Origin: Ianthella basta
Taxonomy: Eukaryota > Porifera > Demospongiae > Verongiida > Ianthellidae
Reading direction: 5' to 3'
Assembly (NCBI GenBank): GCA_964019415.1
Contig: OZ025882.1
Coordinates: 1,442,427-1,506,426 of the forward strand
Length of the DNA stretch: 64,000 nt
The notes under the pieces are model-generated. The model was not told the origin of the DNA. It did not search any database and saw nothing but the letters and a program-made list of their open reading frames with translations. The position numbers were made by a program, and so were the translations under genes. Every line of letters begins with the position of its first letter. Position 1 is the first letter of the stretch. Shown in pieces: positions 1-22,189 of the stretch.

Positions 1-402
1 AGCAATATACTTGTATATTACATTACAGCTATTCTTTGCCTGTAGGAATAATATTACACTCAAGGACAAGTGGTACTTGTCTACCATGCCAACAATGTTA
101 TTTACGCTACCTGATAACATATGTACTTTTGGTAAATATGAAACAAAAACACTGAAACAAACTGAACATTAAAATAAACAAATAATTACTATTTTCATTA
201 TGTATTAAAAACACAGCACAAAACAATGAAACAGCAGTAAGTTACAATTCAGTCAGTACTATAATACTGTAGGTATACTATTATAATAGCGAGGGTATTG
301 TATAAATGCTAGAGCTGCACCACCACACAACCACTACCACACAGTGCAAGCAGTGAGCATGCGTGCACGTTCATTCATGTCTGCATCAGTAATTCAGCTG
401 CT
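1..402. other. AT-rich stretch, no gene seen
   Basis: This AT-rich stretch lies downstream of the last HDAC6-like exon found, in that gene's direction. I see no exon with splice sites and no recognisable coding motif. The remaining 3' exons of the HDAC6-like gene could be here or beyond the left edge, but none could be supported. Confidence 0.4.
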
Positions 403-1002
403 ACGTACCGTATAATTTCTATTATAGGCGCCGCCCCAATGAAAGTGCCTCCTAGAGCGTACCCTATTTTTCCCGTTCCAATTGTAAGTGCTCTTGAGCA
501 GTGGAAAATAATATCAGGCGGCGCCTAAATTTTTGGAGCGGAATGTATTATTTTGCACTATTCCACATGTGCTGAATGTGAGACAGCGAAACGGCGGCCC
601 TAATGGACTACTTTAACCGTGTCGCTGCTTCATTCACGTCCACAGAATGTGGGAAGAAGAGGTTAAACGGGTCAAGCGACCAGTGGAGACCAAGGAAGCG
701 TCCAGTGAAACTGAGTGGCGCAGGCTGACTAGAAGATGTCCAGGTGGCACCTGTGTTTGCTGATTGCGAGGAGCCCACAAGTGCCAAATCCAGTCGATGC
801 CAGTACACCGCGAAACAAAAGCGGCATGCTGCTCTGTATGCAGGCGCTCAAAAGCACTATTTCGCTCTAATACACGTGCTAGGCGCCCTTCTAATTGAAG
901 CGCCCTTGGTCATTGCATATTTTTGGCCGTTCTAATAAGAAGCGCCTTTCAGCGCTGGAATCATTTTTAAGGGACACCTATAGTAGAAACTATACGGTAT
1001 GT
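403..1002. mobile_element. MITE-like element with ~30-bp terminal inverted repeats
   Basis: The ends at 403-432 and 973-1002 are imperfect inverted repeats of about 30 bp sharing the core TACCGTATA-TTTCTA-TATAGG, with about five mismatches. A second internal inverted pair, TAGGCGCCGCC at about 425 and GGCGGCGCCTA at about 519, lies just inside the left end. No transposase reading frame is present, so this looks like a non-autonomous DNA element of about 600 bp. A target-site duplication is not clear. It lies just 3' of the last HDAC6-like exon identified. Confidence 0.6.
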
Positions 1003-1349
1003 AAAAGGGTACCAAGGCAAGAGGCTGAGGACCAGTGTGGGCACAAGATGGAGTGGGAAACAGCAACCAAATGCAAGCTGTACAAGAGCACATCCTTTCA
1101 CCTTTTCATATACCTACACATGTAACAGGTTGCTGAATCCATACTCCAGCTTGCATTCACACCGGACCAGACTGTCTGCACTTTGCACTGGTCGCTTATG
1201 ATAACAAACACACACACACACTGTACATCGTTGCATACAGAATGTACAGTATATACAATACAGTATACCAGGATCAGTACACATGTACATTTAGTAGCAT
1301 GTGTCTTCACGACCCATCCTCTGGCCCCCGACATGTACTGTACACATAC

Positions 1350-11997
<10,648 letters not shown>

Positions 11998-12180
11998 TGT
12001 CGCGTTTGGTCTTTCCCTCAAAACAGGTCCTTCCGTCGCCTCTGCTCTCTCTCTCTCTCGTTAGGCTTACTGACAGCGCAACACAGTACTAGTCACCGTC
12101 CAAAACCACGCGTCAGCACACGGTCACGGCGCAGCCCGAATGCGGGGGTTTCCCTCGCCACCACTGCATCATCATGATGC
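11998..12180 (-). promoter_or_regulatory. Probable HDAC6-like promoter / 5' UTR
   Basis: This GC-richer segment lies immediately upstream of the HDAC6-like start codon at 11997. It includes an ETS-like CTTCCG at about 12030, CGCG words and a CT-rich run. There is no TATA box. The assignment rests mainly on position. Confidence 0.35.
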
Positions 12181-12746
12181 ACACCTACTAAATAGAACCA
12201 CAGGGCCCTGCCCATAGGTTAGGGTGCGTACGTGTAGGATCCTACTCAACGGTGCTAATGTGCACCTTGCATTCTGTCGTGTGTAAGCATTAGTTTTGGG
12301 TGCTGATGTCATTCTGTGCTACATCATGTCTGCACCAAATGGGTCTTATCTAGTCTACTTTCAAATTCAACAACACTAAGGCATGACTATACAAACCACC
12401 TCCACAGGAATGGAGGCCTCCTTGCTGTTCACACAGCAATGTCCAAACAGTGTCTAGAGGCAAGGTAGCAGTGCAGGCCAGACAAGACATAGAAAGACAA
12501 TCTCACCGCTCATTCAAATGCACCGATACAGTTCTGGGCATCAACATTGACAAAATAAATGGATAACTACATACAACAATGACAGCATCCACAACACACT
12601 TTTAAGTAACACGCGATAAATTAAACAAAGTGAGCTGTCCATCAATCTGTGCACCTAACAGTGTCCATGCGTATGTGTGTAGGTGTGTGTGCATATGCTA
12701 GCTCATGTGAATGTAAAAGCTGAAGGACACCAGGAACCAACAGTGA
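12181..12746. other. Intergenic spacer
   Basis: The space between the PDCD10 stop codon and the HDAC promoter probably includes the PDCD10 3' UTR. I see no further gene, repeat array or clear regulatory site. Confidence 0.5.
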
Positions 12747-13385
12747 TCAAGCGTCCAGGGATATGAAAAAGGCGAGCAATGCATTTGTCTGGTTGATCAG
12801 CCGATTAGCACTTAGGAACACGTTCTCTGACTGCTCATCCTTGAAGTATCTCTTGAGGGTGTCACTGAAACTCTTCGAGCTCTTCACAAAAACTCTCTTG
12901 TGAGTCTCAAGAGCTTTCTTGTACTCCTTCAGTCGTGGTATGGTCTGTTGGTGCTTCTTCATAACCTCGTTAAGGGCGTCCAGGAGTTCTCTGATAGCAC
13001 TGGCAATGTCCTTTATGGTTTGTAGGAAGCGAGATCGGTCCTTGATCTGATCGGGGATTCGACTCAGGATCACTTTCAGAGTCTGCGCCTTTTCGTTCAG
13101 GGCAAGGAACTCGGGCTCCTGTCTGGTTAGCTGGAACTCTTCATCATAGCAGGCCAGGCGAAGGAGCGTCTCAGGTAGGTCAGTGTTCACTCCCTCTGCC
13201 TCCAGTACTCCTGCCACGAATCCCTGGGCCAGACCCGGGTTGTTCCTTTCCGCCTTACGAAAGGCCGACCTAAGAGTTTGTACGGCAGCTATGTTCCTGT
13301 CGTCTTGTTCCAGTTGCCTCAGTACTGGCGACACCACAACGTGTAAGGCCAGAGAGGCGATTATTTCTTCTTCCATCATCGCCAT
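12747..13385 (-). CDS. PDCD10: Programmed cell death protein 10 (CCM3), intronless
   Basis: PDCD10 is a small cytoplasmic adaptor. Its N-terminal helices dimerise with GCKIII kinases and its C-terminal focal-adhesion-targeting-like helical bundle binds striatin and CCM2 partners; it is part of the STRIPAK complex. From ATG at 13385 the frame gives 212 residues, the same length as human PDCD10. Recognisable family segments are QTLRSAFRKAE, NPGLAQG, PEFLALNEKA, DRSRFLQTIKDIASAI, KSFSDTLKRYFKD and NVFLSANRLINQTN. The open frame extends upstream to 13499, but start MAMMEEE aligns best with known N termini. The whole gene lies in one exon, unlike the vertebrate gene, while its neighbours are heavily spliced. 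That could reflect old retroposition or intron loss; the sequence is intact and conserved, so it is probably functional. Confidence 0.95.
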   Translation of the reverse strand: MAMMEEEIIASLALHVVVSPVLRQLEQDDRNIAAVQTLRSAFRKAERNNPGLAQGFVAGVLEAEGVNTDLPETLLRLACYDEEFQLTRQEPEFLALNEKAQTLKVILSRIPDQIKDRSRFLQTIKDIASAIRELLDALNEVMKKHQQTIPRLKEYKKALETHKRVFVKSSKSFSDTLKRYFKDEQSENVFLSANRLINQTNALLAFFISLDA

Positions 13386-13480
13386 CCTCTTGTGGGTGTA
13401 CACCAGAACACGCCCAAAAAGTAAAATCGGGACTTCCTCTCTCTTTCGCGCACACCGGAAGTGATGTAACTGCACAACTT
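13386..13480 (-). promoter_or_regulatory. PDCD10 promoter with ETS site
   Basis: A strong ETS-type site CCGGAAGT lies at 13455-13462, about 70 bp upstream of the PDCD10 start codon. A CTCTTTCGCGCAC stretch sits beside it. No TATA box is seen. ETS sites recur near several gene starts in this window. Confidence 0.5.
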
Positions 13481-14114
13481 TGGCATGGTAGAGACACACT
13501 ATAAAGCTTCTATCTATGCTAGAACGCCCCTTCCATTGACTTACGGATTCATTGCCTCTAGCGTATATTACATAGGGAGGTCTAGCAGACCAGACTGTTG
13601 CAACTGTGCTTCAGAAAGTGTTCAAAGGCACTTTTGTGTAGCCGCCTATAGGTTTGTAGCTACAATGCAATACAGAGATGTGGCAGAATAAAAATATCTT
13701 GTTTCTTTCTATCATCATTACACATTATATTTAGAAGGAAGCTTGACCTACAGCTGAGTCTCTGTATAGGTGCACTTTCTCAATCCCGGTTGCCTAGCTA
13801 CATTTTGGGAATTGTAGCTAAATAGACAGTTGAAGGCAACTTTACAAACATAGCTAACATGCTCAAGGAGAGAAGAAAGGGCAACCCTCACCAGTAATAA
13901 GTCTGGAATATCTGCGTATACAGGTAATAGTAATACGCTATAACACAGTAAAAACTGTCATTAAGTGCAGGTAACTGTTTCAAAGAACTGACTACATTTA
14001 TACAATTACGTAGCTATAAACTCCAATTAAAGTTGAGAAATATGCTCTTGAGTTCAATGGCTTATATGTTTCTTATGTGAGATAAGTTCCACAATGCTGT
14101 CACAGCTGCACTTG
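13481..14114. other. Spacer upstream of PDCD10 and downstream of ADAMTS A
   Basis: No gene is seen. The segment around 13855-13960 (GCTCAAGGAGAGA, TCACCAGTAATAAGTC, ATATCTGCGTATACAGG) resembles 22830-22940 downstream of ADAMTS B. The tandem duplication that made the two protease genes therefore included some 3' flank. Confidence 0.5.
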
Positions 14115-16489
14115 TTATGTGCAATTGCACGTTCGGCAGCAGAGCTTCTTGAATGCTCGAATTTTGCAGTATTTCTTGTAGGATGAACAGAATCTGCCTT
14201 TAATTCTATTTTTGCAAGATTCTAGATGGGAGAGAAAGAGTGAATGAATGAAGTTGGGGCACACCTTCATGGACTGTATGTGTCTTTATGTGTGCATGCA
14301 TGTATCTGTGGCACTCACTGCGACAAGATGAAGTGGGTGGCTGAGTGGTGGGCATCTGAGTGGTGGGTGCTTGAGTAGTTGATGCATGAGTAGTTGGCGG
14401 TTGTGTTGTTGGTGGCCGAGTAGTGGGCGGTTGTGTTGTTGGTGGCCGAGTAGTGGGCGCTTGTGTTGTTGGTGGCCGAGTAGTGGGCGCTTGTGTTGTT
14501 GGTGGCCGAGTAGTGGGCGCTTGTGTTGTTGGTGGCCGAGTAGTGGGCGCTTGTGTTGTTGGTGGCCGAGTAGTGGGCGCTTGTGTTGTTGGTGGCTGAG
14601 TAGTGGCCGCTTGTGTTGTTGGTGGCTGAGTGGTGGGGCTGGCCACTGAGTACTCATAGGTGAATTGCACATTGTTCCCATTAGCTCCCACAAGCACTTC
14701 AAAGTTTGCTTCCTGGGTGAGGGGTCCATTGGTTGACAGTGTCTCTGAAGTGGAGCCTCTCTGATATGCCCATGCTGCACCAGCAGCATTGAAGTTTGAT
14801 TGGCTTGTAACTTGAAAGTTAGCGTTGAGTACCCTTGTTCCACTAACAGACAGTGCTGTGGGCAGGAGAAGAAGGAATGTACAATTCATACACTGATTGG
14901 GATGGTGCATTAGTGAAAGGTACACCACATATAGCCTGCACACTATGCAGTTGAAAGGACTGGTAGCAACAGTTATTAATTCCCTGTCTTTGGCCAGTGA
15001 TTCATGAAATTCATGAAAATTGAGTCATGCAAAACTTTCCATGCATACAGTAAGTGCATGTGATGGTACTCTGGTGTGTCAGCTCTACAGTGGATCAACG
15101 AACTGTACCTACCAAAATAGTTGTTTCCGATCACCGGATCTTCTCTAATGATTACATCCCGTGCTCCAGCAGGGATAGTAATAGTGGGACGGTAACCTGC
15201 ACACACACAACAGTAAGGATGAAATTAACAGATTCGTTGATGCATTTCAATGTACTGAGCCATATCATTGTACTGTATGTTGGAATAGCTAACACAATAC
15301 TATCAATCATGCTGTGACATGAGTAGGTCATTACACGCAAGAGGTGGCATTTGGTCCTTACAGCTACAAATGGTGATCAACATGCTTGCTACTCACCAAA
15401 TGGCTGATTTGTGCTGGAAAATGTTCTTGCAACAGTTGAGCAGGATGACCCATCACCATTGCACACACCACACCTGTCTCCTTGAGCACCATCAAATGTA
15501 TTGTCACAGCCGACGTTCTGCAGTGAGCACAAATGAGGAGATTGATATATATCATGCAATAAGACAACTATCATCACTTACGTGCATACAGTGAAACATT
15601 GGTGTTGGATCCCCTCCAAATTTACTACATCATTACTGGCACATTCTATATACACAATACTGACACACGCACCATGCACCATGCAAGCTTAAGCAGTCTC
15701 CTACTCACCATGCAAGATCCTCGCACACAGATGGCCTTGTCATAACCATTGCTGGCTCTGCAGGATGTGCCATCAGTGACCACTCCACGAGTGGAGTAGA
15801 AGTTACCACTTGAGAGACACACCAGATCACATGGAGGAGCACCAACTGAGAGCGGTAGGTGAAGAGGAGGGGAGGTGGGGGTGGATGGGGGAGGGAGGAG
15901 GGAAGGAGGAGGGAAGAGGAAGGAGGGAGGATAGGAGGGAGGAGAAGGAGGGGAGGTAGGGGGAGGAGGGAGGAGGGGAGGAGGGAGGAGAGAGGAGGGA
16001 ATCAAATGCATGTATGTATATATTTGCAGTAGGCTGGTCAGATTCAAAGGCACATACATAGCCTTTATAGCATGCAAGCAATGTAATAAAGAGGTAAACA
16101 AAATTGAAGATAAGATCTGCATTTAGTCCACCCACTTGGTTGAGGGTGCATGTGTAATTTATTCTTAACATAAATCAATGTGGCATGTAATTGCAAATGT
16201 GCTTGCAACAATTAGTAGAAGCAGTTAAATTACACCTTTTGGGGAGTATATAATGTACGTATGCAATTAATTATTTTTCAAGTTGCTGCAGTGGATACGT
16301 GCATCGTGAATTCTAACCTCTTTCATTGTCATACACAGTCCAGGTGTAGAGCTGACCATTGAAGGAGATATTGTTTGTGGCTGCACACTGCTCATTGCGG
16401 TAAGTGTCACCTTCACAATCCTGTAGGGAAGCAAGGCAAGAAGACTGGACTACATAAATTGTTCTTACCAGCACACACACACACACACA

Positions 16490-16542
<53 letters not shown>

Positions 16543-19500
16543 TGCATAAGCTGGTCCCATAACAGGTAATGTGTGTACACACTGTCTTACATTTGGGTTA
16601 CAGTACTGCACTTCATAGCTCTTCCCTTCACAGTATCTGCCTCCATACTGGGGCCTGTACCAGAATAGCAGAAAAGGGATTGTGCATGATTCAGTATATG
16701 TTAGACGTGTTAGGCACAAAATAGATATTTTGCAACTACGGGCATTGATTGATAACATACTGCAATGACTCACGCAGGGTTGTTGCACTCTCGGGTCCTA
16801 GTCCTCACTCCACCACCACACGTCTGTGAACAGCTGCTAAAGGCACTCCATGCACCCCACTGCCCATTGATTGGGTTGTTCAGAAGTGAGTTATTAACAC
16901 AACTGCCCTCATAGCAAGACTGTACACGAGGGGGGGAGGAGTCCAGTTGTCATGGTACTCAAGGGGTACAAATGATCAAAGTATGATTCACAATTCATTC
17001 ACTACATGGCATGAGTGTGTTTGTGTTTGTGTTCATGTCAGATGACTGTGAAGTGGCCATGTAAGCTTCTCTTACCTTCCCAGTGTCACATCGTGTTCCT
17101 TCTAGGGGCAGCTGGGAGTAACAGAGATTATTGGTTCCATGACAGTAGAGCTGTCCACAGAATTGCTGCAGTTGAGAGAACATTGGGTAGATATCACTGA
17201 TGCATCACACTTGAGTGTGGTATATACAACTAACACGTATGTCTGTACTCACATCTGGTGTCTGTGAGAAGAAGCATGGAGTAGAGGATGGTCCTCGGCT
17301 CTTCCTGCACTGCTCAGTGGCACTTGTACTCCTTCCGGGCAGAGTGTTGGCATTGATTGATGTGCTGGATCCCCCTGGTGCATCACGCAAGCACTGAGTC
17401 AACCCTTGTCCCCTGTACTGCTCCAGGTAACTAGCTGAGCAAGAGGACCACTTAAACAAGCCAGGACCAGTAACCAGCCTGGAGGCCATGATGTTCCCAG
17501 AGGGGTTGCAGTCATTACCGGACCCATCATGCTGCATGTTGAAACTGTTGAGATACATGCATGCAGATGAAGGAAGCCTCAATAAAGGGGGCATAGTGTA
17601 CCGTTATAGTAAAGCAGTAACATGAAGCATCCACTGCTATTATATAAGGGTTTGCACAATTCAATCCCTATGAATGCAATTAGAGCTCAACTCTAACTAA
17701 TCAAGGCACTGCACAAAGAGTCCCCCTTTGCATTCCTCTTGTACATATGTAAAGTACATTGTACCAAGACTCATTTCAGTACCTATATATATATAGTGTG
17801 TTACATGTGCCATATGCACACATGCACACATATACACATGAGACACTTACACATGGCCTGCTTCATGAGCCATTGTGAATGCTGAGGCGGTGCCTTGGTC
17901 CTGGACGAGTCCACACGACCAATGATTATTGCACATGGTCCCAACGGGAGCAAACCCAATGGTGCTCAACTGTTGGTTGCCAGCAGAGTCCACTGAATAG
18001 ATGTCACGTCTGTTTAGGTGATGGAGAATGGGTCTGGTAATCACTGCTGAAGCATTTACACCAACACTAGTACTGTAACACACAGCTGATACAAAGTATA
18101 CACATGCAATGGCACAGGATGTAAAGTACTGTGCCCTCTTCAATGTTGTGAGAGAAGTGCATTGGTATCCAGCTGCATGGTGGGCAGGGTTTAGGGTGCA
18201 AAGAGTGGAAGAGCATGCTAACTCACCTGCTGAGGAAGATGGCAAAATCATGGTGCTGTGGATCGGAATCATTTGATGGGAATGACCCTGACACTTGGTA
18301 GTCACAGAAGCTTGTCAGTAGATCATTGACATTTGCAGAGGAGGTAATTGGAGAGGTAGACCCTGTTTCTACTATCAGTCTGACGAGGGCAACATACACA
18401 GGTGGGCCCAGGAGGGAGGGGTCATTGTACAGGCTGGCAAACTGCATCCATGTGGGAGTGAAGGACAGCATTCAGCAGTGAGCAATGTCACCCATAGTGG
18501 AGCAACAATGAAACAGCAGGAATGAAGAGACCGCATTTTGTAACTGTAACTCACAACATTCAGCACAGTGGCAACATAGGCTTCCACATTAGCAGCTCCG
18601 TGATAGTCTGCTGTTTGCTTGTCAACATACACCATCATCTCCATGGTCTCCTTCCCAGATGATTGGCGCTTTTTGCGAGCAGCCATATCCACACCCATAG
18701 CCATCTTTCTGGCATCTCCCAAGGGCCTAGCACCTATAGAGCAGATTAAAGTAGTGACCACTGGCAGCAATTAATAGGCTACAGGCCAGCTAAAACAAGC
18801 TGATATGATCACTGTTGCTCACTATACAGCCAATGAATTTACTTAATCTAGTCAAGCAGTGTGCATATGTGCATGCATTCTCATAAGGAATTTACTCACT
18901 CTCCACTTCATCAACAGGATCGCTGGACACAATGGTCTCAGTGGCATCATACACGAGATGAAGAGAAGAGTTCTTCATTGGCTTCACAACAACAGCATGT
19001 CCTTCACTCATAATCACACCAGACTGTGTGGAGAGGATTAACACCAGTTGTCAGGTAATTTACATTTATTGCTTGCTAACTATTGTTACACATTATTGCA
19101 GATAATTACACAGAGAGGAGACTCTGCATGAGATCAACACGTTACACAACAGTGCTTGGATTCTTCTGCTAGCCAAATGTGAGGGGGGTGTAGATGCAAA
19201 AACGAATTGAAGCTATAACGATAGAGTAGTAGCAAAACAAGGATGGCTAGCGCTGACAGTCAGGTTAATGCTAACAATCGCATGTTTGAATCATGACATT
19301 GATAAACATCCGCAACTCACCATCTCCTCTCCCTTGCACATTTGGACTGCCACGTGAGACCCTTCGCTCCCCTCAACACGACCAGTGTAGTAGCAGCCTC
19401 TTCGGAGGTGGCTCGGTAAGGTGCGCAGGGTACCGTCATCTCCCACCGTCTGCAACACGTAGGACTTTGGCAGGAGGTCGTTGTTCGGCACGAGGTCCAC

Positions 19501-19887
19501 TGTCACGTTGTGTCCGAGCACGTTCATGGTCATCGCTACCTCTTCGCCCGCGTCGCGCCTCGTGCGAGCCAAATCACTGAGCTCTACTTGAACGAGGGCG
19601 TGATCTGGAGAGAAATCTAAAGAGAGGGGATGGAACGGTGTCAAGTTAAGAGCACAGGAGAGTACCGAACTGCTTTACGGCCACATCGCTCCGAAGCATG
19701 AATTTCAGTTGCTACATGAAGCAGCATGCCCTGGACGCAAGCTAGCGCGCGCACCTGAACTGAGTCCCAGTTCCGCTCTGAGCTGCTCCCAACTCAACCT
19801 TTCCTCTACTTCATTCAGGACCACAGAAGCGTACCCGAAAGACACGCACGCGGCGGTGACGGACAGCAATAGTACAAGAGACTTCAT
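14115..19887 (-). CDS. ADAMTS-like secreted metalloprotease A
   Basis: Predicted secreted, zinc-dependent matrix protease of 920 residues. Exons: 19755-19887, 19321-19616, 18900-19023, 18555-18733, 18227-18441, 17851-18009, 17253-17544, 17076-17165, 16774-16919, 16591-16654, 16318-16420, 15709-15845, 15397-15517, 15113-15196, 14319-14855, 14115-14197. Order: signal peptide 1-20; propeptide; furin site RKKRQ near 206; M12B catalytic domain with HEAGHVFNMQHD split by an intron at 368/369 and Met-turn NIMAS; ADAM cysteine loop; one thrombospondin type 1 repeat ([18 protein letters not shown]) at about 510-544; cysteine-rich domain; spacer ([11 protein letters not shown], then [14 protein letters not shown]); a Thr/Pro mucin-like stretch of TTQAP/TTRPP units; and a Cys-rich PLAC/ShK-like tail ending CCRTCNCT. 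The last acceptor (14198) is chosen by phase and alignment with copy B. All catalytic residues are present. Which vertebrate ADAMTS is closest cannot be told here. Confidence 0.85.
14385..14640. repeat. 30-bp coding repeat encoding Thr/Pro mucin-like units
   Basis: Inside exon 15 of gene A a 30-bp unit (plus strand: GGCCGAGTAGTGGGCGCTTG then TGTTGTTGGT) is repeated about seven times. It encodes ten-residue TTQAPTTRPP-type units, which are likely O-glycosylation sites. The array is shorter than its counterpart in gene B (23430-23830), where the unit is [10 protein letters not shown]. Confidence 0.9.
15857..16003. repeat. Polypurine tract at ADAMTS A exon 12 acceptor
   Basis: This ~145-bp GGAGGAGGGAGG-type tract lies right after the 15845 exon edge. 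On the coding strand it is a giant C/T tract ending at the acceptor. The same intron in gene B has only about 30 bp of such sequence (24900-24930), so the tract grew or shrank after the duplication. Confidence 0.85.
16471..16538. repeat. (CA)n microsatellite in ADAMTS A intron 10
   Basis: This CA tract is matched by a shorter one at the same place in gene B (25166-25193). The repeat was therefore present before the gene duplication and has changed length since. Confidence 0.95.
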
Positions 19888-20090
19888 TTATTGGCGGCCT
19901 GACGAGCTGGCGCGTAATCAAAGGTTGGTAACAATTCTTGCTGAATAACCGGTTTTCAAATCTGTCAAAATCTTGCTCAAATGATGTGCAGCAACTGCAG
20001 CACTGCATTTAGCTGAGCCGTGAGGTGAAAAGTTTCTCCTGGCCGAGCCGATTGGCTGCTCCCACAATGGCGTCATTTCCGAAAACTGTG
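19888..20090 (-). promoter_or_regulatory. Probable ADAMTS A promoter
   Basis: Upstream of the start codon lie an inverted CCAAT box (ATTGG at 20051) and a cluster ATGGCGTCATTTCCG at 20067-20081. The cluster combines a YY1-like ATGGC, a half CRE and an ETS-like TTCCG. There is no TATA box. The call is made from motif content and position. Confidence 0.4.
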
Positions 20091-20160
20091 TAGGTACGTG
20101 TCTATGGTTGCACTCACACGCATACATTTACGCCTTGTGGGCACCAGTAGGCCATTACTA

Positions 20161-20447
20161 GTTACTTCTTACCCATATACAGAGAAAACGAAGTTAGCCT
20201 CACTAAAACAATAAACCTGGAGGGTATGATGATATGCCATGCACCGACTGTCACTCTGCTTATGTAGCTAGTTAAAGACTGAGCAAGACTGAGCAAGACA
20301 AAACAAGTGAACAAACAATCTATGTACCGTATGAAACTGTAATGTAGCTACCTAAGAGGGTGCAATATTGTTCCTTCCTCTCCCCTTCAGCTCTCTAGCC
20401 CTGTTCGTATAGCTGTATGGAACAGGTAAGAGGATTGCAATCATTGG
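20161..20447. repeat. Left ~285-bp direct repeat flanking the 57-bp array
   Basis: This segment is nearly identical to 21507-21788. Shared words include GAAGTTAGCCTCACTAAAAC, TGATGATATGCCATGCACCG and GGTAAGAGGATTGCAAT. It ends where the 57-bp array begins. No gene is seen in it. Confidence 0.85.
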
Positions 20448-21365
20448 GCATCTGGGCCCCAGTGTACTTCACCGGGGAATATGACATCCCTTGCAAACAT
20501 TGGGCATCAGTGCCCCAGTGAACTTCACCGGGGAATATTGCATCCCCTGCAAACACTGGGCATCTGGTGCCCCATTGAACTTCACCGGGGAATATTGCAT
20601 CCCCTGCAAACACTGGGCATCTGGTGCCCACTTCACCGGGGAATATTGCATCCCCTGCAAACATTGGTCATCTGGTGCCCCAGTGAACTTCACCGGGGAA
20701 TATTGCATCCCCTGCAAACATTGGTCATCTGGTGCCCCAGTGAACTTCACCGGAGAATATTGCATCCCCTGCAAACACTGGGCATCTGGTGCCCACTTCA
20801 CCGGGGAATATTGCATCCCCTGCAAACATTGGTCATCTGGTGCCCCAGTGAACTTCACCGGGGAATATTGCATCCCCTGCAAACATCAGTCATCTGGTGC
20901 CCCAGTGAACTTCACCGGGGGATATTGCATCCCCTGCAAACATATCGGTCATCTGGTGCACCAGTGAACTTCACCGGGGAATATTGCATCCCCTGCAAAC
21001 ATCGGTCATCTGGTGCCCCAGTGAACTTCACCGGGGAATATTGCATCCCCTGCAAACATCGGTCATCTGGTGCACCAGTGAACTTCACCGGGGAATATTG
21101 CATCCCCTGCAAACAATTGGCATCTGGTGCCCCAGTGAACTTCATCGGGGAATATTGCATCCCCTGCAAACAATGGGCATCTGGTGCCCCAGTGAACTTC
21201 ATCGGGGAATATTGCATCCCCTGCAAACATTGGTCATCTGGTGCACCAGTGAACTTCACCGGGGAATATTGCATCCCCTACAAACAATGGGCATCTGGTA
21301 CCCCAGTGAACTTCACCGGGGAATATTGCATCCCCTACAAACATTGGACATTTGGTGCCATAGTG
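20448..21365. repeat. 57-bp minisatellite array
   Basis: About 16 units of 57 bp (a few shortened to about 46 bp) contain AACTTCACCGGGGAATATTG then CATCCCCTGCAAACA and TCATCTGGTGCCCC. Because 57 is a multiple of three, both strands stay open: the plus strand reads FTGEYCIPCKHWSSGAPVN repeats and the minus strand QYSPVKFTGAPDDQCLQGM repeats. Neither has splice or start context, so I treat it as non-coding. Diverged half-units continue to about 21500 (GAATATGGAATCCCC, GGCATCCCC). Confidence 0.93.
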
Positions 21366-21506
21366 CCATTAGAGAGGTACCACTACGTAGTTTCTTTTGT
21401 TCCCAGGCATGAACTTTGCCAGGGTATATGAAACCCCCAGGTATTTGGAATATGGAATCCCCGAGGTTTTTGGCATCCCCACAAAAAATTGGTTTTCTAA
21501 AATTGC

Positions 21507-21788
21507 CGTTACTTCTTATATACCCATACAGAGTAAACGAAGTTAGCCTCACTAAAACAATAAACCTGGAGGGTATGATGATATGCCATGCACCGACTGT
21601 CACTCTGCTTATGTAGCTAGTTAAGACTGAGCAAGACTGAGCAAGACAAAACAAGTGAACATACAATCTATGTACCATATGAAACTGCAATGTAGCTACC
21701 TAAGTGGGTGCAATCTTGTTCCTTCCTCTCCCTTTCAGCTCTCTAGCCCTATTCACATAGCTGTATGGACCAGGTAAGAGGATTGCAA
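21507..21788. repeat. Right ~285-bp direct repeat flanking the 57-bp array
   Basis: This is the second copy of 20161-20447, with a few substitutions and indels. Beyond it the sequence diverges (TCTCTGCTTGGGTTTCC). An open frame on the minus strand at 21700-21897 (65 codons) overlaps this copy; I do not recognise it. Confidence 0.85.
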
Positions 21789-22189
21789 TTCTCTGCTTGG
21801 GTTTCCATAGTAACGTGCAAATTACATCCACTTTTGTGAAGAGCCACTTTAAGGCATTCACATGGACGTAATACTTGCCCTTGATCTCATCAAACAATTG
21901 GAGCTTGAGAGGTAGCTATGATGCTACATCATGCACTTGTAATGGATGTGAATCTGGCCATGTATAAAGCTATTCTGATTTCATCCCACTACTATACACT
22001 CTGCAACCCTCTCTGATAGTGTCTTTTGCAATGGGACATGCTGTACCATACATTTGCATCCTTTATTGATGCACCATGACCAAGACAAGAGCTGGGTACA
22101 TGTTAGTGTGGGTTCCAAAACAAAAATTCAACGCATCAACAAAGTAGTGTCACACATTGACAGGCTCATGCTGCACTCAGCATTTGTCA
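21789..22189. other. Spacer between ADAMTS genes
   Basis: No exon with splice sites and no known protein motif was found. The stretch contains part of an unrecognised minus-strand frame ending near 21897. Confidence 0.4.

Noticed and set aside
1098..1210. Possible last part of ZnF-UBP (CYMC word on the minus strand)
   Set aside because: The surrounding residues lack the conserved histidines and the reading cannot be joined confidently to exon 1350-1499.
20481..21431. 316-codon plus-strand and 120-137-codon minus-strand frames with 19-residue repeats
   Set aside because: The 57-bp unit keeps all frames periodic and largely open. Both strands are equally open and neither has gene context.
21700..21897. 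65-codon minus-strand frame (FDEIKGKYYVHVNALKWLF...)
   Set aside because: It looks compositionally protein-like but overlaps the 285-bp direct repeat, has no splice partners and no family I recognise.
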